A DNA stretch of 45,601 nt from Roseateles sp. (GTDB taxonomy: Bacteria > Pseudomonadota > Gammaproteobacteria > Burkholderiales > Burkholderiaceae_C), in contig JAEUPJ010000031.1 of the NCBI GenBank assembly GCA_016790285.1, forward strand, positions 1-45,601. The letters run 5' to 3'. The notes below the pieces were generated by a model. It was given only the letters and a program-made list of their open reading frames with translations, made no database searches and had not been told where the DNA came from. Every line of letters starts with the position of its first letter. Positions within the stretch are counted from its first letter, which is position 1. Shown piece by piece: positions 1-7,945 of the stretch. A program made the translations under genes and the position numbers.

Positions 1-1362
1 ACGCGCCCCTGGACCACCGCCGCCTGGGTGTTCCTCACGCTCGGCATCGCCCTGGGCAGTGGCTGGGCCTACTACGAACTGGGCTGGGGCGGCTGGTGGT
101 TCTGGGACCCGGTGGAGAACGCCTCCTTCATGCCCTGGCTGGTCGGCACGGCGCTCATGCATTCGCTGGCGGTGACCGAGAAGCGCGGCGCGTTCAAGTC
201 CTGGACGGTGCTGATGGCGATCCTCGCCTTTTCGTTGTCATTGCTCGGCACCTTCCTCGTGCGCTCCGGCGTGCTGAGCTCTGTCCACGCCTTCGCGTCC
301 GACCCCAAGCGCGGCCTGTTCATCCTGGCCTTGCTCGGCATCACCGTCGGTGGAGCGCTGGGGCTTTACGCCTGGCGTGCCACCAAGGTGGGGCTCGGCG
401 CCCGGTTCGCGGTGTTGTCGCGGGAGACCCTGCTGTTGATCAACAACGTGGTCTTGCTCGCCGCTGCGGGCGCAGTCCTGCTGGGCACGCTCTACCCGCT
501 GGTGCTCGACGCGCTGGGGCTCGGAAAGATATCGGTCGGCGTGCCCTACTTCGAAGCCGTGTTCGCGCCGCTGATGGCCCCCGTCCTTTTCCTGATGGCG
601 CTCGGGCCGCTGGCGCGCTGGAAGCAAACCGACGCCGGCCCGATGATGCACCGCATGCGCTGGGCCTCGGCGGTTGCCCTCGTCACTGGGCTGCTGGCGA
701 GCTGGGCGGCCGGGCGCATCGCCTGGGCTTCGGCGCTTGGCCTCACGGTCGCGTTCTGGATCCTGCTCAACCTCGCTGCCGACCTCCGGCCCGTGCATGG
801 CGGCTGGCGCCGGTTGCCGACTCACCTGCAACAGATAGGCCGCGCGCGCTGGGGCATGTCCGTTGCGCACGCCGGCGTGGCGGTCTTCATCATCGGCGTG
901 ACGATGGTGAAAAGTTTTGAGGTCGAGAAGGACGTGCGCATGCACGTCGGCGAGACCGTCACGCTGGCCGGCTATCAGTTCCGCTTCGATGGCACCCGGG
1001 ATGTGGCCGGGGCCAACTATCAGGCCGTGCAGGCCGGCGTGAGCGTCGCGCGCGAAGGCGAACCGGTCGCCTTCCTGACGCCGGAGAAGCGCGTCTACCG
1101 CGTGCAACAGAACCCGATGACCGAGGCCGCCATCGATGCAGGGCTCACACGGGACCTCTACGTGGCGCTCGGCGAGCCGCTGCCCGACGGCGGATGGACG
1201 CTCCGGGCCTACGTCAAGCCGTTCGTCGACTGGATCTGGGGTGGCTGTCTGCTGATGGCCCTGGGCGGCGCTCTGGCCGCCAGCGATGGCCGTTATCGCC
1301 AGCGGCGCACGGCCCGGCAGTCGAGCGCGGCTTCCGTCTCACTTCAAGGGGAACTCGCATGA
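1..1362 (+). CDS. ccmF: Cytochrome c maturation heme lyase subunit CcmF, C-terminal part
   Basis: Inner-membrane component of System I cytochrome c biogenesis; with CcmH and CcmI it attaches heme to apocytochrome c on the periplasmic side. The frame is open from the first base, so the start lies upstream; 453 residues remain of a family of roughly 650. The tryptophan-rich heme-handling WWD motif WGGWWFWDPVENASFMPWL is near the left edge, followed by repeated hydrophobic segments, a periplasmic loop with the motif HVGETVTLAGYQF and a last membrane helix near residue 420. The stop overlaps the next start as ATGA, so ccmG is probably translationally coupled. Recognition is secure; only the N-terminus is unknown. 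Confidence 0.97.
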   Translation, partial: TRPWTTAAWVFLTLGIALGSGWAYYELGWGGWWFWDPVENASFMPWLVGTALMHSLAVTEKRGAFKSWTVLMAILAFSLSLLGTFLVRSGVLSSVHAFASDPKRGLFILALLGITVGGALGLYAWRATKVGLGARFAVLSRETLLLINNVVLLAAAGAVLLGTLYPLVLDALGLGKISVGVPYFEAVFAPLMAPVLFLMALGPLARWKQTDAGPMMHRMRWASAVALVTGLLASWAAGRIAWASALGLTVAFWILLNLAADLRPVHGGWRRLPTHLQQIGRARWGMSVAHAGVAVFIIGVTMVKSFEVEKDVRMHVGETVTLAGYQFRFDGTRDVAGANYQAVQAGVSVAREGEPVAFLTPEKRVYRVQQNPMTEAAIDAGLTRDLYVALGEPLPDGGWTLRAYVKPFVDWIWGGCLLMALGGALAASDGRYRQRRTARQSSAASVSLQGELA

Positions 1363-1925
1363 GCACCACCAGACGCCGGCTCTGGCCCGTGCTGCTGCCG
1401 CTGGTCGCCTTTGCCGCCCTGGTGGCGGTGCTGGCCGTCGGCCTGAAGCGCGACCCTCGCGAAGTGCCGAGCCCCCTGATTGGCAAGCCGGCGCCACCGC
1501 TGCTGCTGCCCCAGCTCGACAACCCAGGCGCGCAGGTCTCCGCAACAGCGCTGAAGGGCAAGGTGTGGATGCTCAACGTGTGGGCCAGCTGGTGCGGCGC
1601 CTGTCGCGAAGAACATCCTGAACTGTTGGCCTTTGCCCGGCGCCAGGCGGTGCCGATCTACGGGCTGGACTACAAGGACACCCGCCCGGCCGGCCTGGAC
1701 TGGCTGCGGCGACTCGGCGATCCCTACGTGGCCTCGGCGTTTGACGAGATGGGGCGCGCCGGCCTGGATTGGGGCGTGTACGGTGTGCCCGAGACCTTCG
1801 TCATCGACGCCCACGGAGTCGTCCGGCACAAGCACATCGGCCCCCTCACGCCGCAGGTGCTCAAGGAGCGAATCGAGCCGCTGCTGGCACGCTTGAGCGC
1901 TGAAGCCGCAGGAGGAAGACCATGA
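1359..1925 (+). CDS. ccmG: Thiol:disulfide interchange protein CcmG/DsbE
   Basis: Membrane-anchored periplasmic thioredoxin-like protein that keeps apocytochrome CXXCH cysteines reduced before heme attachment. The 188-residue product has one N-terminal membrane anchor (about residues 8-29) and a thioredoxin fold. The active site WASWCGACREEHPEL carries the redox pair C79 and C82, and the conserved cis-proline loop GVPETFVID follows. The ATG at 1359 was chosen because it overlaps the ccmF stop (ATGA) and directly precedes the anchor; a start further upstream in the frame would run far into ccmF. The length is typical for DsbE/CcmG. Confidence 0.96.
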   Translation: MSTTRRRLWPVLLPLVAFAALVAVLAVGLKRDPREVPSPLIGKPAPPLLLPQLDNPGAQVSATALKGKVWMLNVWASWCGACREEHPELLAFARRQAVPIYGLDYKDTRPAGLDWLRRLGDPYVASAFDEMGRAGLDWGVYGVPETFVIDAHGVVRHKHIGPLTPQVLKERIEPLLARLSAEAAGGRP

Positions 1926-2416
1926 GCCGCTGGAACGTCTGCGCACCAGCGCCATGGCTGCGTGCCTTGCTCGTGGGGCCGCTCTTCCTGGCCTGCGTCG
2001 TGCTGCAGGCCGACGCCCAGGAGGCTGCGCCCACGGCCGAGGACCCCGCGCTGGAGGCCCATGTGCTGGCCGTGAGCGGCGAGCTGCGATGCCTCGTCTG
2101 CCAGAACCAGACGGTGGCCGACTCCCACGCCGCATTGGCCGTGGACCTGCGCAACCAGGTGCGAGACATGCTGCGCCTGGGGGCCAGCGACGACGAAGTG
2201 CTGCGCTACATGACCGACCGCTATGGCGACTTCGTGCGCTACCGGCCCGCTTTGCAGGCGCGCACCGCCCTCCTGTGGGCAGGCCCGGCCCTGCTGGTGA
2301 CAGGCGGGCTGCTGGGGCTCGCCTGGCAGCTGCGCCGTCGCGCGCGTCTGACTGACGACGCCTTCGAACCGGACCCTGAATTGACCGACGCCCTTGAGAC
2401 CTCCCATGTCCGCTGA
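1922..2416 (+). CDS. ccmH: Cytochrome c-type biogenesis protein CcmH
   Basis: Periplasm-facing thiol oxidoreductase of the heme lyase complex; it takes reducing power from CcmG and acts on the apocytochrome heme-binding site. The 164-residue protein starts with a signal or anchor segment (about 13-30). It carries the family motif LRCLVCQNQ with C57 and C60, the following DLR and RYGDFVRYRP segments, and a C-terminal membrane helix (about 113-133). This is the short CcmH form with CcmI encoded separately, rather than the fused enterobacterial type. It overlaps ccmG by four bases and ccmI by eleven. Confidence 0.96.
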   Translation: MSRWNVCAPAPWLRALLVGPLFLACVVLQADAQEAAPTAEDPALEAHVLAVSGELRCLVCQNQTVADSHAALAVDLRNQVRDMLRLGASDDEVLRYMTDRYGDFVRYRPALQARTALLWAGPALLVTGGLLGLAWQLRRRARLTDDAFEPDPELTDALETSHVR

Positions 2417-3593
2417 CCTCCAACGCGTGCTCGACCAGATCGAGCAGATCGAAAAGGCGCATGCCCAAGGCAACGTGCCGGATGCGCTGTATGCGCAAGC
2501 CCGCCAACGCCTGGACGCCTTGCTTCTCACCACATTGGAGCCAGCGAGCCCGGCGCCCAAGGCGGCTCCAGGCAACCCTGCGCACCGGCCACGCTGGGCC
2601 ACGCGCCAGGCTGCTGTGCTCGCCGCGGTGGCACTGGCGGTCGGCGGCGCGGGCTACGCCTGGAAGGGCAGCCCGCGGCAGGCATCAGCCGGCGCCGCAG
2701 GCTGGGCGCCCACGGGTGCCGCCCCACAGGCGGCAGCATCGGCACCGCACGCCCTGGGCAATGAGGCCATGGTCGGCATGGTCCAGTCGCTGGCGGAGCG
2801 CCTGAAGACGAAACCGGATGACGCCGAGGGCTGGGCCATGCTCGCACGCTCCTACACCACGCTCGGCCGGGTTGACGAATCGCTGCCCGCATACGCCCGG
2901 GCGCTCAAGCTGGCCCCCCAGGACGCCGAATTGATGGCGGACTACGCAGACGCTCTGGCCCTCAAGCAGGGCCGGCAGCTGAGCGGGGAGCCGATGACCT
3001 GGGTGAAGAAGGCCCTGGCTCAGGACCCGCAGCAAGCCAAGGCCTTGCTACTGGCAGGCACCGACGCCTTCAACCGGCAGGACATGCCCGCAGCCATTCG
3101 CTTCTGGGAGCAAGTGGTGGCGGCAGGGCCAGCGGGCAGCGCATGGGTGGAACAGGCCCGCAACGGCCTGGCGGATGCCCGCAAGCAGAGCGCCACGGGC
3201 GCAGCCCCCGCTGACACCGCTGCTCCCGCCCAAGCCAAGATCGTCACCAGCGCCAAGGTCGGCGGCACCGTACGCCTGTCTCCGGCGTTGGTGCGTGAAA
3301 CCAAACCCGACGACACCGTGTTCGTGTTCGCCCGCGCCGCCGAGGGGCCGCGCATGCCCCTGGCGCTGGTGCAGCGCCGTGTGCGGGACCTGCCCCTGAA
3401 GTTCGAGCTGGACGACAGCCAGGCCATGAACCCCGCGGCGCGCCTGTCCAGCGCCCAGCAGGTCATCGTGACAGCACGCGTGAGTCGCACGGGTCAGGCG
3501 CAGGCGCAGCCGGGCGATCTTGAAGGTGCAACGCAGGCGGTGGCGCTGGGTCGCCATGATCTGGAGGTGGTGATCGGGTCTCGCGTGCGCTGA
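2406..3593 (+). CDS. ccmI: Cytochrome c biogenesis apocytochrome chaperone CcmI (CycH), TPR protein
   Basis: CcmI holds apocytochrome C-termini through tetratricopeptide repeats and delivers them to CcmF/CcmH. The 395-residue product has a short N-terminal helical segment (MSADLQRVLDQIEQIEKAHA), one membrane helix (about 65-84), TPR units between about residues 115 and 260 (WAMLARSYTTLGRVDESLPAYARALKLAPQDAELMADYADAL spans two helices of one repeat), and a C-terminal beta-rich domain. The usual two-helix N-terminal module appears reduced to a single helix. ATG 2406 is preferred over the in-frame TTG 2394. It is the last gene of the ccm operon and meets the next gene tail to tail. Confidence 0.88.
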   Translation: MSADLQRVLDQIEQIEKAHAQGNVPDALYAQARQRLDALLLTTLEPASPAPKAAPGNPAHRPRWATRQAAVLAAVALAVGGAGYAWKGSPRQASAGAAGWAPTGAAPQAAASAPHALGNEAMVGMVQSLAERLKTKPDDAEGWAMLARSYTTLGRVDESLPAYARALKLAPQDAELMADYADALALKQGRQLSGEPMTWVKKALAQDPQQAKALLLAGTDAFNRQDMPAAIRFWEQVVAAGPAGSAWVEQARNGLADARKQSATGAAPADTAAPAQAKIVTSAKVGGTVRLSPALVRETKPDDTVFVFARAAEGPRMPLALVQRRVRDLPLKFELDDSQAMNPAARLSSAQQVIVTARVSRTGQAQAQPGDLEGATQAVALGRHDLEVVIGSRVR

Positions 3594-3600
3594 CGAGGGC

Positions 3601-4893
3601 TCACGTGGTGCCGTGCTTGGTGTCGAACGCGATGCCCATGGCCTGCAGCAAGGGCGTCGGCAATACACCTCCTGCGCAAACGATGACATCGTCATTGGGC
3701 ACCGTATCGCGTTGACCGTCGGCGGTGAGCACGACCTTTGCGAGTTCGATGCGCGCGACCTCGGTGCTCAGGTGGAGCTGGATGCGACCGGCAGCCACAG
3801 CGCCCTCCAGCGCCAGCCGGTTCTTGCCCTTGACACGGTTGAATGCAGCGCTTCGATAGGCCAGCCGCACCCTCGTTCCCGGTTGTTCCGACAGCTGGAC
3901 GGCGGCCTCCAGCGCACTGTCGCCGCCACCAACCACCAGCACGCGGCGCCCGCGGTACTGCTCGGCGTCGATCAGCCGATAGACCACATTGGGCAATTCC
4001 TCGCCCGGGCAACCGAGCTTGCGCGGACTCCCGCGTCGACCGATGGCCAACAGCACGGACTGGGCGCGGTACTGCCCGCGCGTCGCATGCACCACGAAGC
4101 CGCCGCTGTCGGGCTCCACGCGATGCATGGCGTCCTTGAAGCTCAACTTCAGATCGTGCCGCTGCACGACGTCCTGCCAGAACGCCAGCAACTTTTCCTT
4201 GGACACTTCCGACATGCGAACCTGGCCCACCAGGGGCAAGGTCACGGGCGACGTCATGGCAATCTTGGCTCGCGGGTAGTGGTAGACCGAGCCACCCAGC
4301 GAGTCTTCCTGCTCGAGCACCAGGTAGCGCAGCCCATGAGCCTGCGCCGACAGCGCGGCGCCCAGGCCGGCAGGGCCCGCCCCCACGATGACGACGTCGT
4401 ACCGGTCCGACGGTGCACGCCCCCGCCGGCGAATGCTGTCCATGGCCTGGACGCCCTGGGTCGCCGCCTTGCGGATGAGTCCCATGCCCCCCAGCTCCCC
4501 GGCAATGAAAAGCCCTGCCACGTTCGATTCGAAATGCGGGTCGACGCGCGGAATGTCCACGCCCCGCTTGGCGGTTCCGAAGACCAGCTGAATGGCCTCC
4601 ACCGGGCAAGCCGCGGCGCAGGCCCCGTGCCCGATGCAGGCTGCCGCGTTGATCAGTTCCGCCTTGCCACCCACGATGCCCAGCGCCGCTTCCGGACACA
4701 CCCGGGTGCACCCGCCCGACCCGATGCATCGCACGGGATCAACGATGGGGTGCAGGGACGCAGGCTCGTTCAAGCCGGCGGCCATCACTTCGGCCTTGAC
4801 TGCAGCGCCCTTGCGCTCACGGCGACGCCTCAGGACCAGATGCAGCGCAATCGCCAACAAAGCGAGCGCGAGGTAAGGCATCAAGTTGGACAT
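3601..4893 (-). CDS. Membrane-anchored FAD/NAD(P)-dependent oxidoreductase with ferredoxin-like module
   Basis: A 430-residue protein of unknown substrate. An N-terminal membrane helix (about 5-21) is followed by basic residues, so the body should lie in the cytoplasm. Next comes a bacterial-ferredoxin-like segment with cysteines 56, 62, 66 and 86, 92, 96. The rest is a thioredoxin-reductase-like flavoprotein: an FAD dinucleotide motif VVIVGAGPAGLG near 167 and a second nucleotide motif VLVVGGGDSALEA near 313. Each iron-sulfur motif lacks the normal second cysteine (Ser59 and His89 take its place). There is no redox CXXC in the flavin part, unlike true thioredoxin reductase. Likely role: electron transfer between NAD(P)H and an iron-sulfur partner. 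It is convergent with ccmI, and a link to cytochrome maturation is only suggested by position. Confidence 0.8.
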   Translation of the reverse strand: MSNLMPYLALALLAIALHLVLRRRRERKGAAVKAEVMAAGLNEPASLHPIVDPVRCIGSGGCTRVCPEAALGIVGGKAELINAAACIGHGACAAACPVEAIQLVFGTAKRGVDIPRVDPHFESNVAGLFIAGELGGMGLIRKAATQGVQAMDSIRRRGRAPSDRYDVVIVGAGPAGLGAALSAQAHGLRYLVLEQEDSLGGSVYHYPRAKIAMTSPVTLPLVGQVRMSEVSKEKLLAFWQDVVQRHDLKLSFKDAMHRVEPDSGGFVVHATRGQYRAQSVLLAIGRRGSPRKLGCPGEELPNVVYRLIDAEQYRGRRVLVVGGGDSALEAAVQLSEQPGTRVRLAYRSAAFNRVKGKNRLALEGAVAAGRIQLHLSTEVARIELAKVVLTADGQRDTVPNDDVIVCAGGVLPTPLLQAMGIAFDTKHGTT

Positions 4894-5177
4894 CGACGTG
4901 GCAGGCAGCTGGCGATCGGTCAGTCTGCTGGTCCACCCTGAAGTGGAACTGAACCTGCATCGGAATCACCGTGGCCATCGCCTCAAGCGGAGTGTGGCGA
5001 GCGGCACGCAGCTCACAAGGAAAGGCCCCGGCGCGGTGCCAGGACTGAACGCAATCGCGGTCACGAGGCCACCTGTCCAGCAGCCATCTGAGCCGTCAAA
5101 CGACGGCGTCGTCAAGACGGGCTGGAGTTCCGTCAGCCGTGGGAGACAGCGTTGGCGATCGGATGTCGTAGAACCGC
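4894..5177. other. Intergenic stretch without recognised gene
   Basis: 284 bases between the start of the flavoprotein gene and the end of the small LuxR-type gene, both on the minus strand. Open frames here lack family resemblance. A small dyad TCCAC-N6-GTGGA lies about 40 bases upstream of the flavoprotein start and could be an operator, but nothing supports this beyond symmetry. Confidence 0.4.
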
Positions 5178-5603
5178 TCAGGGCCCGAGACCGATCTTGC
5201 CGGCCAGCACCACGGCACCGGCCCGGTTGTTCACGCCAAGCTTCTTGTAGATCGACTTGATGTGGTCGTTGACGGTCACGCCCTGGATGCGAAGCACGCC
5301 GGCCACCTCGGCGGCGGTACAGCCTCGGCTGAGCAACGTCAGGACCTCGGTCTCGCGTTTGCTCAGCGGTCGGTGGCTGGCGGTCTTGGCAGACAGGCCC
5401 GCCGTGTTCTGCCGGCTTCGCGCCAGCTCTTCGAGCATCAGGATGCGATCAGCCTCGCGTTCAGCGGACTGGCTGACAAAGATCTCGACGGACAGGCCGT
5501 TCTGGGCGGCTGCGCGTTTGAGCTTCAGATACAGCGGAGCCGTGATGACGAGTTCCATGGAGGGGTCGTAGCCATAGCCTGGCAACTTGTACAGGTCATT
5601 CAT
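5178..5603 (-). CDS. Small LuxR-type regulator with ribbon-helix-helix-like N-terminus
   Basis: A 141-residue predicted transcription factor. Residues about 79-141 form a GerE/LuxR helix-turn-helix (PLSKRETEVLTLLSRGCTAA, then VTVNDHIKSIYKKLGVNNRA), with the usual spacing and the conserved recognition-helix pattern. Residues about 17-57 do not look like a receiver, PAS or autoinducer domain. The pattern ELVITAPLY, helix LKLKRAAAQNGL, then SVEIFVSQSAEREADRIL resembles the strand-helix-helix of Arc/DUF1778-type ribbon-helix-helix proteins. ATG 5603 was chosen: the frame stays open upstream but has no family-like sequence there, and a GAGGA lies 12 bases before the ATG. It is divergent from the alcohol dehydrogenase gene. 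The target is unknown. Confidence 0.75.
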   Translation of the reverse strand: MNDLYKLPGYGYDPSMELVITAPLYLKLKRAAAQNGLSVEIFVSQSAEREADRILMLEELARSRQNTAGLSAKTASHRPLSKRETEVLTLLSRGCTAAEVAGVLRIQGVTVNDHIKSIYKKLGVNNRAGAVVLAGKIGLGP

Positions 5604-5630
5604 GCGCAAACAGGGTCCTCGGCAGTCAGG

Positions 5631-5668
5631 GATGGCGGCCCTCCCAAGCAGTAATGGCCGCCGCCATC
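5631..5668. repeat. 9-bp inverted repeat upstream of the regulator gene
   Basis: GATGGCGGC at 5631-5639 is the exact reverse complement of GCCGCCATC at 5660-5668, with 20 bases between. It begins 28 bases upstream of the regulator's ATG. It could be an autoregulatory operator or a hairpin in the leader; which one cannot be told from sequence. Confidence 0.5.
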
Positions 5669-5865
5669 GGGCAGCGCGTCTGTCGGAAACAGTCGCTGCC
5701 CGCACGTGCCTGCTGGGCAGGTCTCGTTCTGGGGAGGAACAGTAGAGGTCTGTGCGATTGGTCACGGACATTCGCGACGAATGGGGTCCTGCCGGGAACG
5801 AAACGATCTCGATGCAGCGCCTGTCGCCCTCGCCTTCGAACTTGAGCTCGCAGGAACACGAACCC

Positions 5866-5907
5866 TTGACCGCCCTCAAAGCGCCGGGCCTGCGGTGTTC
5901 CTAAGCT
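5866..5907 (+). promoter_or_regulatory. FNR/ANR-type site and -10 box for adhP
   Basis: TTGAC-CGCC-CTCAA (5866-5879) matches the TTGA-N6-TCAA core of FNR/CRP-family sites. A TAAGCT hexamer at 5902-5907 begins 29.5 bases after the dyad centre, which is the spacing of a class II activator site centred at -41.5. The predicted transcript start is near 5914, leaving a leader of about 70 bases before adhP. No good -35 box is seen, as expected for activator dependence. The other two promoters of this type in the window have the same spacing. Confidence 0.6.
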
Positions 5908-5983
5908 TGGTCACCATGAATGGACACCCCGGCCTGAGCGCCTGCAGGCGTCCATGCCGCCCACGCTGCACCAAGGAGTTGCC

Positions 5984-7006
5984 ATGCCCAGCATGAAAGC
6001 CGCTGTCGTCCGCGCCTACGGCGAGCCCCTGAGCCTCGAGGACGTTCCCATTCCCGACGTGCCCGCCGGCCAGGTGCTCGTCAAGGTCGCGGCCTGTGGT
6101 GTGTGCCACACCGACCTGCATGCGGCCGATGGCGATTGGCCCGTCAAACCGCCCCTGCCCTTCATCCCGGGCCATGAAGGCGTCGGCCATGTCGCCGCGG
6201 TGGGCGCCGGTGTGACGGGCATCCGTGCGGGCGACCGTGTGGGCGTCCCCTGGCTGCACACGGCCTGCGGGCACTGCGAGCATTGCCTGACCGGGTGGGA
6301 AACGCTGTGCGACCACCAGCAGATGACGGGCTACACCGTCAACGGCGGGTTCGCGGAATACGTGCTCGCAGACCCCGCCTACGTGGGCCACCTGCCCGCC
6401 AACCTGTCGTTCGAGGCGCTCGCGCCCATCCTGTGCGCCGGCGTCACGGTCTACAAGGGCCTCAAGGTGCTGGACGCGCGACCCGGGCAGTGGGTGGCGA
6501 TCGTCGGCGTCGGCGGCCTTGGCCACCTGGCCGTGCAGTACGCCCGTGCCATGGGCCTGCACGTGGTGGCCGTCGACATCGACAGCGCCCGGCTGAAGCT
6601 GGCCCAGCGACTGGGCGCCGAGGTCTGCGTGAACTCCGCCGAGGAGAACCCCGTCGAGCTGCTGCAAAAGCAGCTCGGCGGCGTGCACGGGGCGCTCGTC
6701 ACCGCGGTCTCACGCGAGTCCTTCGCTCAGTCCCTGGGCATGCTGCACAAGCGCGGCACGATGTCCATGGTGGGCCTGCCGCCGGGCGATTTCGCGCTGC
6801 CCATCTTCGACGTGGTGCTGAACGCCAAGACCGTGCGGGGCTCCATCGTCGGCTCCAGGCAGGACCTGAACGAAGCCCTGCAGTTCGCCGCCGAGGGCGC
6901 CGTGCAGGCCTGCACGACCGCGCACCGCCTGGACGACATCAACCGCATCTTTGACAGCCTGCGCAATGGCCGCATCGACGGCCGCGCAGTGCTGACCTTC
7001 GACTGA
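5984..7006 (+). CDS. adhP: Zinc-dependent alcohol dehydrogenase, AdhP family
   Basis: Cytoplasmic NAD-dependent alcohol/aldehyde oxidoreductase of the medium-chain family, 340 residues. Catalytic zinc ligands are C41, H64 (in PGHEGVGHV) and C151; structural zinc ligands are C95, C98, C101 and C109 (CGHCEHC then C). The nucleotide-binding motif VGVGGLGHLAVQYA is intact. The sequence follows E. coli AdhP closely, including GSIVGSRQDLNEALQFAAEG. ATG 5984 has AAGGAG upstream with good spacing; an in-frame ATG at 5954 has none. An FNR-type promoter lies upstream, and the usp gene follows 27 bases later. Under low oxygen it would be expected to reduce acetaldehyde to ethanol. Confidence 0.93.
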   Translation: MPSMKAAVVRAYGEPLSLEDVPIPDVPAGQVLVKVAACGVCHTDLHAADGDWPVKPPLPFIPGHEGVGHVAAVGAGVTGIRAGDRVGVPWLHTACGHCEHCLTGWETLCDHQQMTGYTVNGGFAEYVLADPAYVGHLPANLSFEALAPILCAGVTVYKGLKVLDARPGQWVAIVGVGGLGHLAVQYARAMGLHVVAVDIDSARLKLAQRLGAEVCVNSAEENPVELLQKQLGGVHGALVTAVSRESFAQSLGMLHKRGTMSMVGLPPGDFALPIFDVVLNAKTVRGSIVGSRQDLNEALQFAAEGAVQACTTAHRLDDINRIFDSLRNGRIDGRAVLTFD

Positions 7007-7033
7007 AACGGCCCACGGCCGGGAAAGACCCAC

Positions 7034-7867
7034 ATGAGCATCCGCAGCATCCTCGTCCACCTGGACGCCACACCCGCCAATACGGCACGCACCAACATCG
7101 CCGTGTCGCTCGCGCAGGCCTGTTCGGCCCACCTGACCGGCCTCGCACCGGTCACCGGTGCCGCCTTGCAGAACTTCCAGACCGCCGCGGCGCTGGACGG
7201 TTATGTCGCGGGCGCCAGCGCTGCGCTGCTCGGCCGCGCCGACGACCTGGCACAGGACTTCCAGCTCCGTTGCCAGGCCGCCGGCCTGGTGTCGTTCGAG
7301 GCGCTGGCCGACAAGGCACCCTCGCCCGACTCCCTGCTGCGTCAGGCCCAGTGCGCCGACCTGCTGGTGCTCAGCCAGCCCGACCCCTCGCTGCCCAACT
7401 ACCGGCAGCATCTCGCCGACGTCGAGGAGCTGCTGCTGGCCAGCGCGCGCCCCGTCCTGCTCATCCCCTACACCCACCTGGACCCATTGCGCGTCCGACG
7501 CGTGCTCGTCACATGGGACGGCAGCCGGGAGTCGGTGCGCGCCATGACGGACGCCCTGCCCCTGCTGCGCAGCGCCGAGCGCGTGACGCTCATGCACTGG
7601 CGCAGCGAGCCGGCCGAGGGCGCACCGCAACCTGGCCTCGCCAGCCTGCGCCAGTGGCTGGCACGGCACGACGTGCAGGCCGAGGTGCGCGACGAGGTGA
7701 CCACGCTGGCCGTCGGTGACGCCTTGCTCAACGCCGCGTCGGACCACGGCGCGGATCTCGTCGTCATGGGCGCCTATGGGCACGCCCGATGGGCTGAGCG
7801 CCTGTTCGGTGGGGTTTCGCGCACGCTGCTGCAGTCCATGACGGTGCCCGTGCTGATGTCGCACTGA
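7034..7867 (+). CDS. Universal stress protein with tandem UspA domains
   Basis: A 277-residue soluble protein with two UspA-like halves (about 1-145 and 155-277). The first half starts with the family-like strand IRSILVHLDAT. The second begins RRVLVTWDGS and ends with the nucleotide-binding-like signature VVMGAYGHARWAERLFGGVS. It probably belongs to the adhP transcript: the gap is only 27 bases and contains no promoter. In Burkholderiales such proteins are commonly found in low-oxygen-induced clusters, which fits the neighbours. The exact function is not known. Confidence 0.9.
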   Translation: MSIRSILVHLDATPANTARTNIAVSLAQACSAHLTGLAPVTGAALQNFQTAAALDGYVAGASAALLGRADDLAQDFQLRCQAAGLVSFEALADKAPSPDSLLRQAQCADLLVLSQPDPSLPNYRQHLADVEELLLASARPVLLIPYTHLDPLRVRRVLVTWDGSRESVRAMTDALPLLRSAERVTLMHWRSEPAEGAPQPGLASLRQWLARHDVQAEVRDEVTTLAVGDALLNAASDHGADLVVMGAYGHARWAERLFGGVSRTLLQSMTVPVLMSH

Positions 7868-7897
7868 CGCCCTGACCGCGCTGGCCATCGCGCGCGC

Positions 7898-7939
7898 TTG
7901 ACACCCATCAAGCACTGCATCGCCCCGCTGCGCTAGGGT
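7898..7939 (+). promoter_or_regulatory. FNR/ANR-type site and -10 box for the HtrA-like gene
   Basis: TTGAC-ACCC-ATCAA (7898-7911) is a near-perfect FNR/ANR box, inside the wider dyad GCTTGA-N6-TCAAGC. The -10 candidate TAGGGT (7934-7939) begins 29.5 bases after the dyad centre, and the predicted start of transcription falls on the A of the ATG at 7946. Confidence 0.65.
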
Positions 7940-7945
7940 GAGGGC

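Larger units (their letters stand above)
5604..5983. other. 380-base divergent regulatory region
   Basis: Non-coding region between the RHH/LuxR-like regulator (minus) and adhP (plus). It holds a 9-bp perfect inverted repeat at 5631-5639 and 5660-5668 near the regulator, an FNR-type dyad at 5866-5879 and a -10 box at 5902-5907 for adhP. The open frames across it look like shadows. Confidence 0.6.

Noticed and set aside
4886-5260. 124-codon plus-strand frame between the flavoprotein and the regulator gene
   Set aside because: No ribosome-binding site or family resemblance, and its end overlaps the secure LuxR helix-turn-helix coding sequence.
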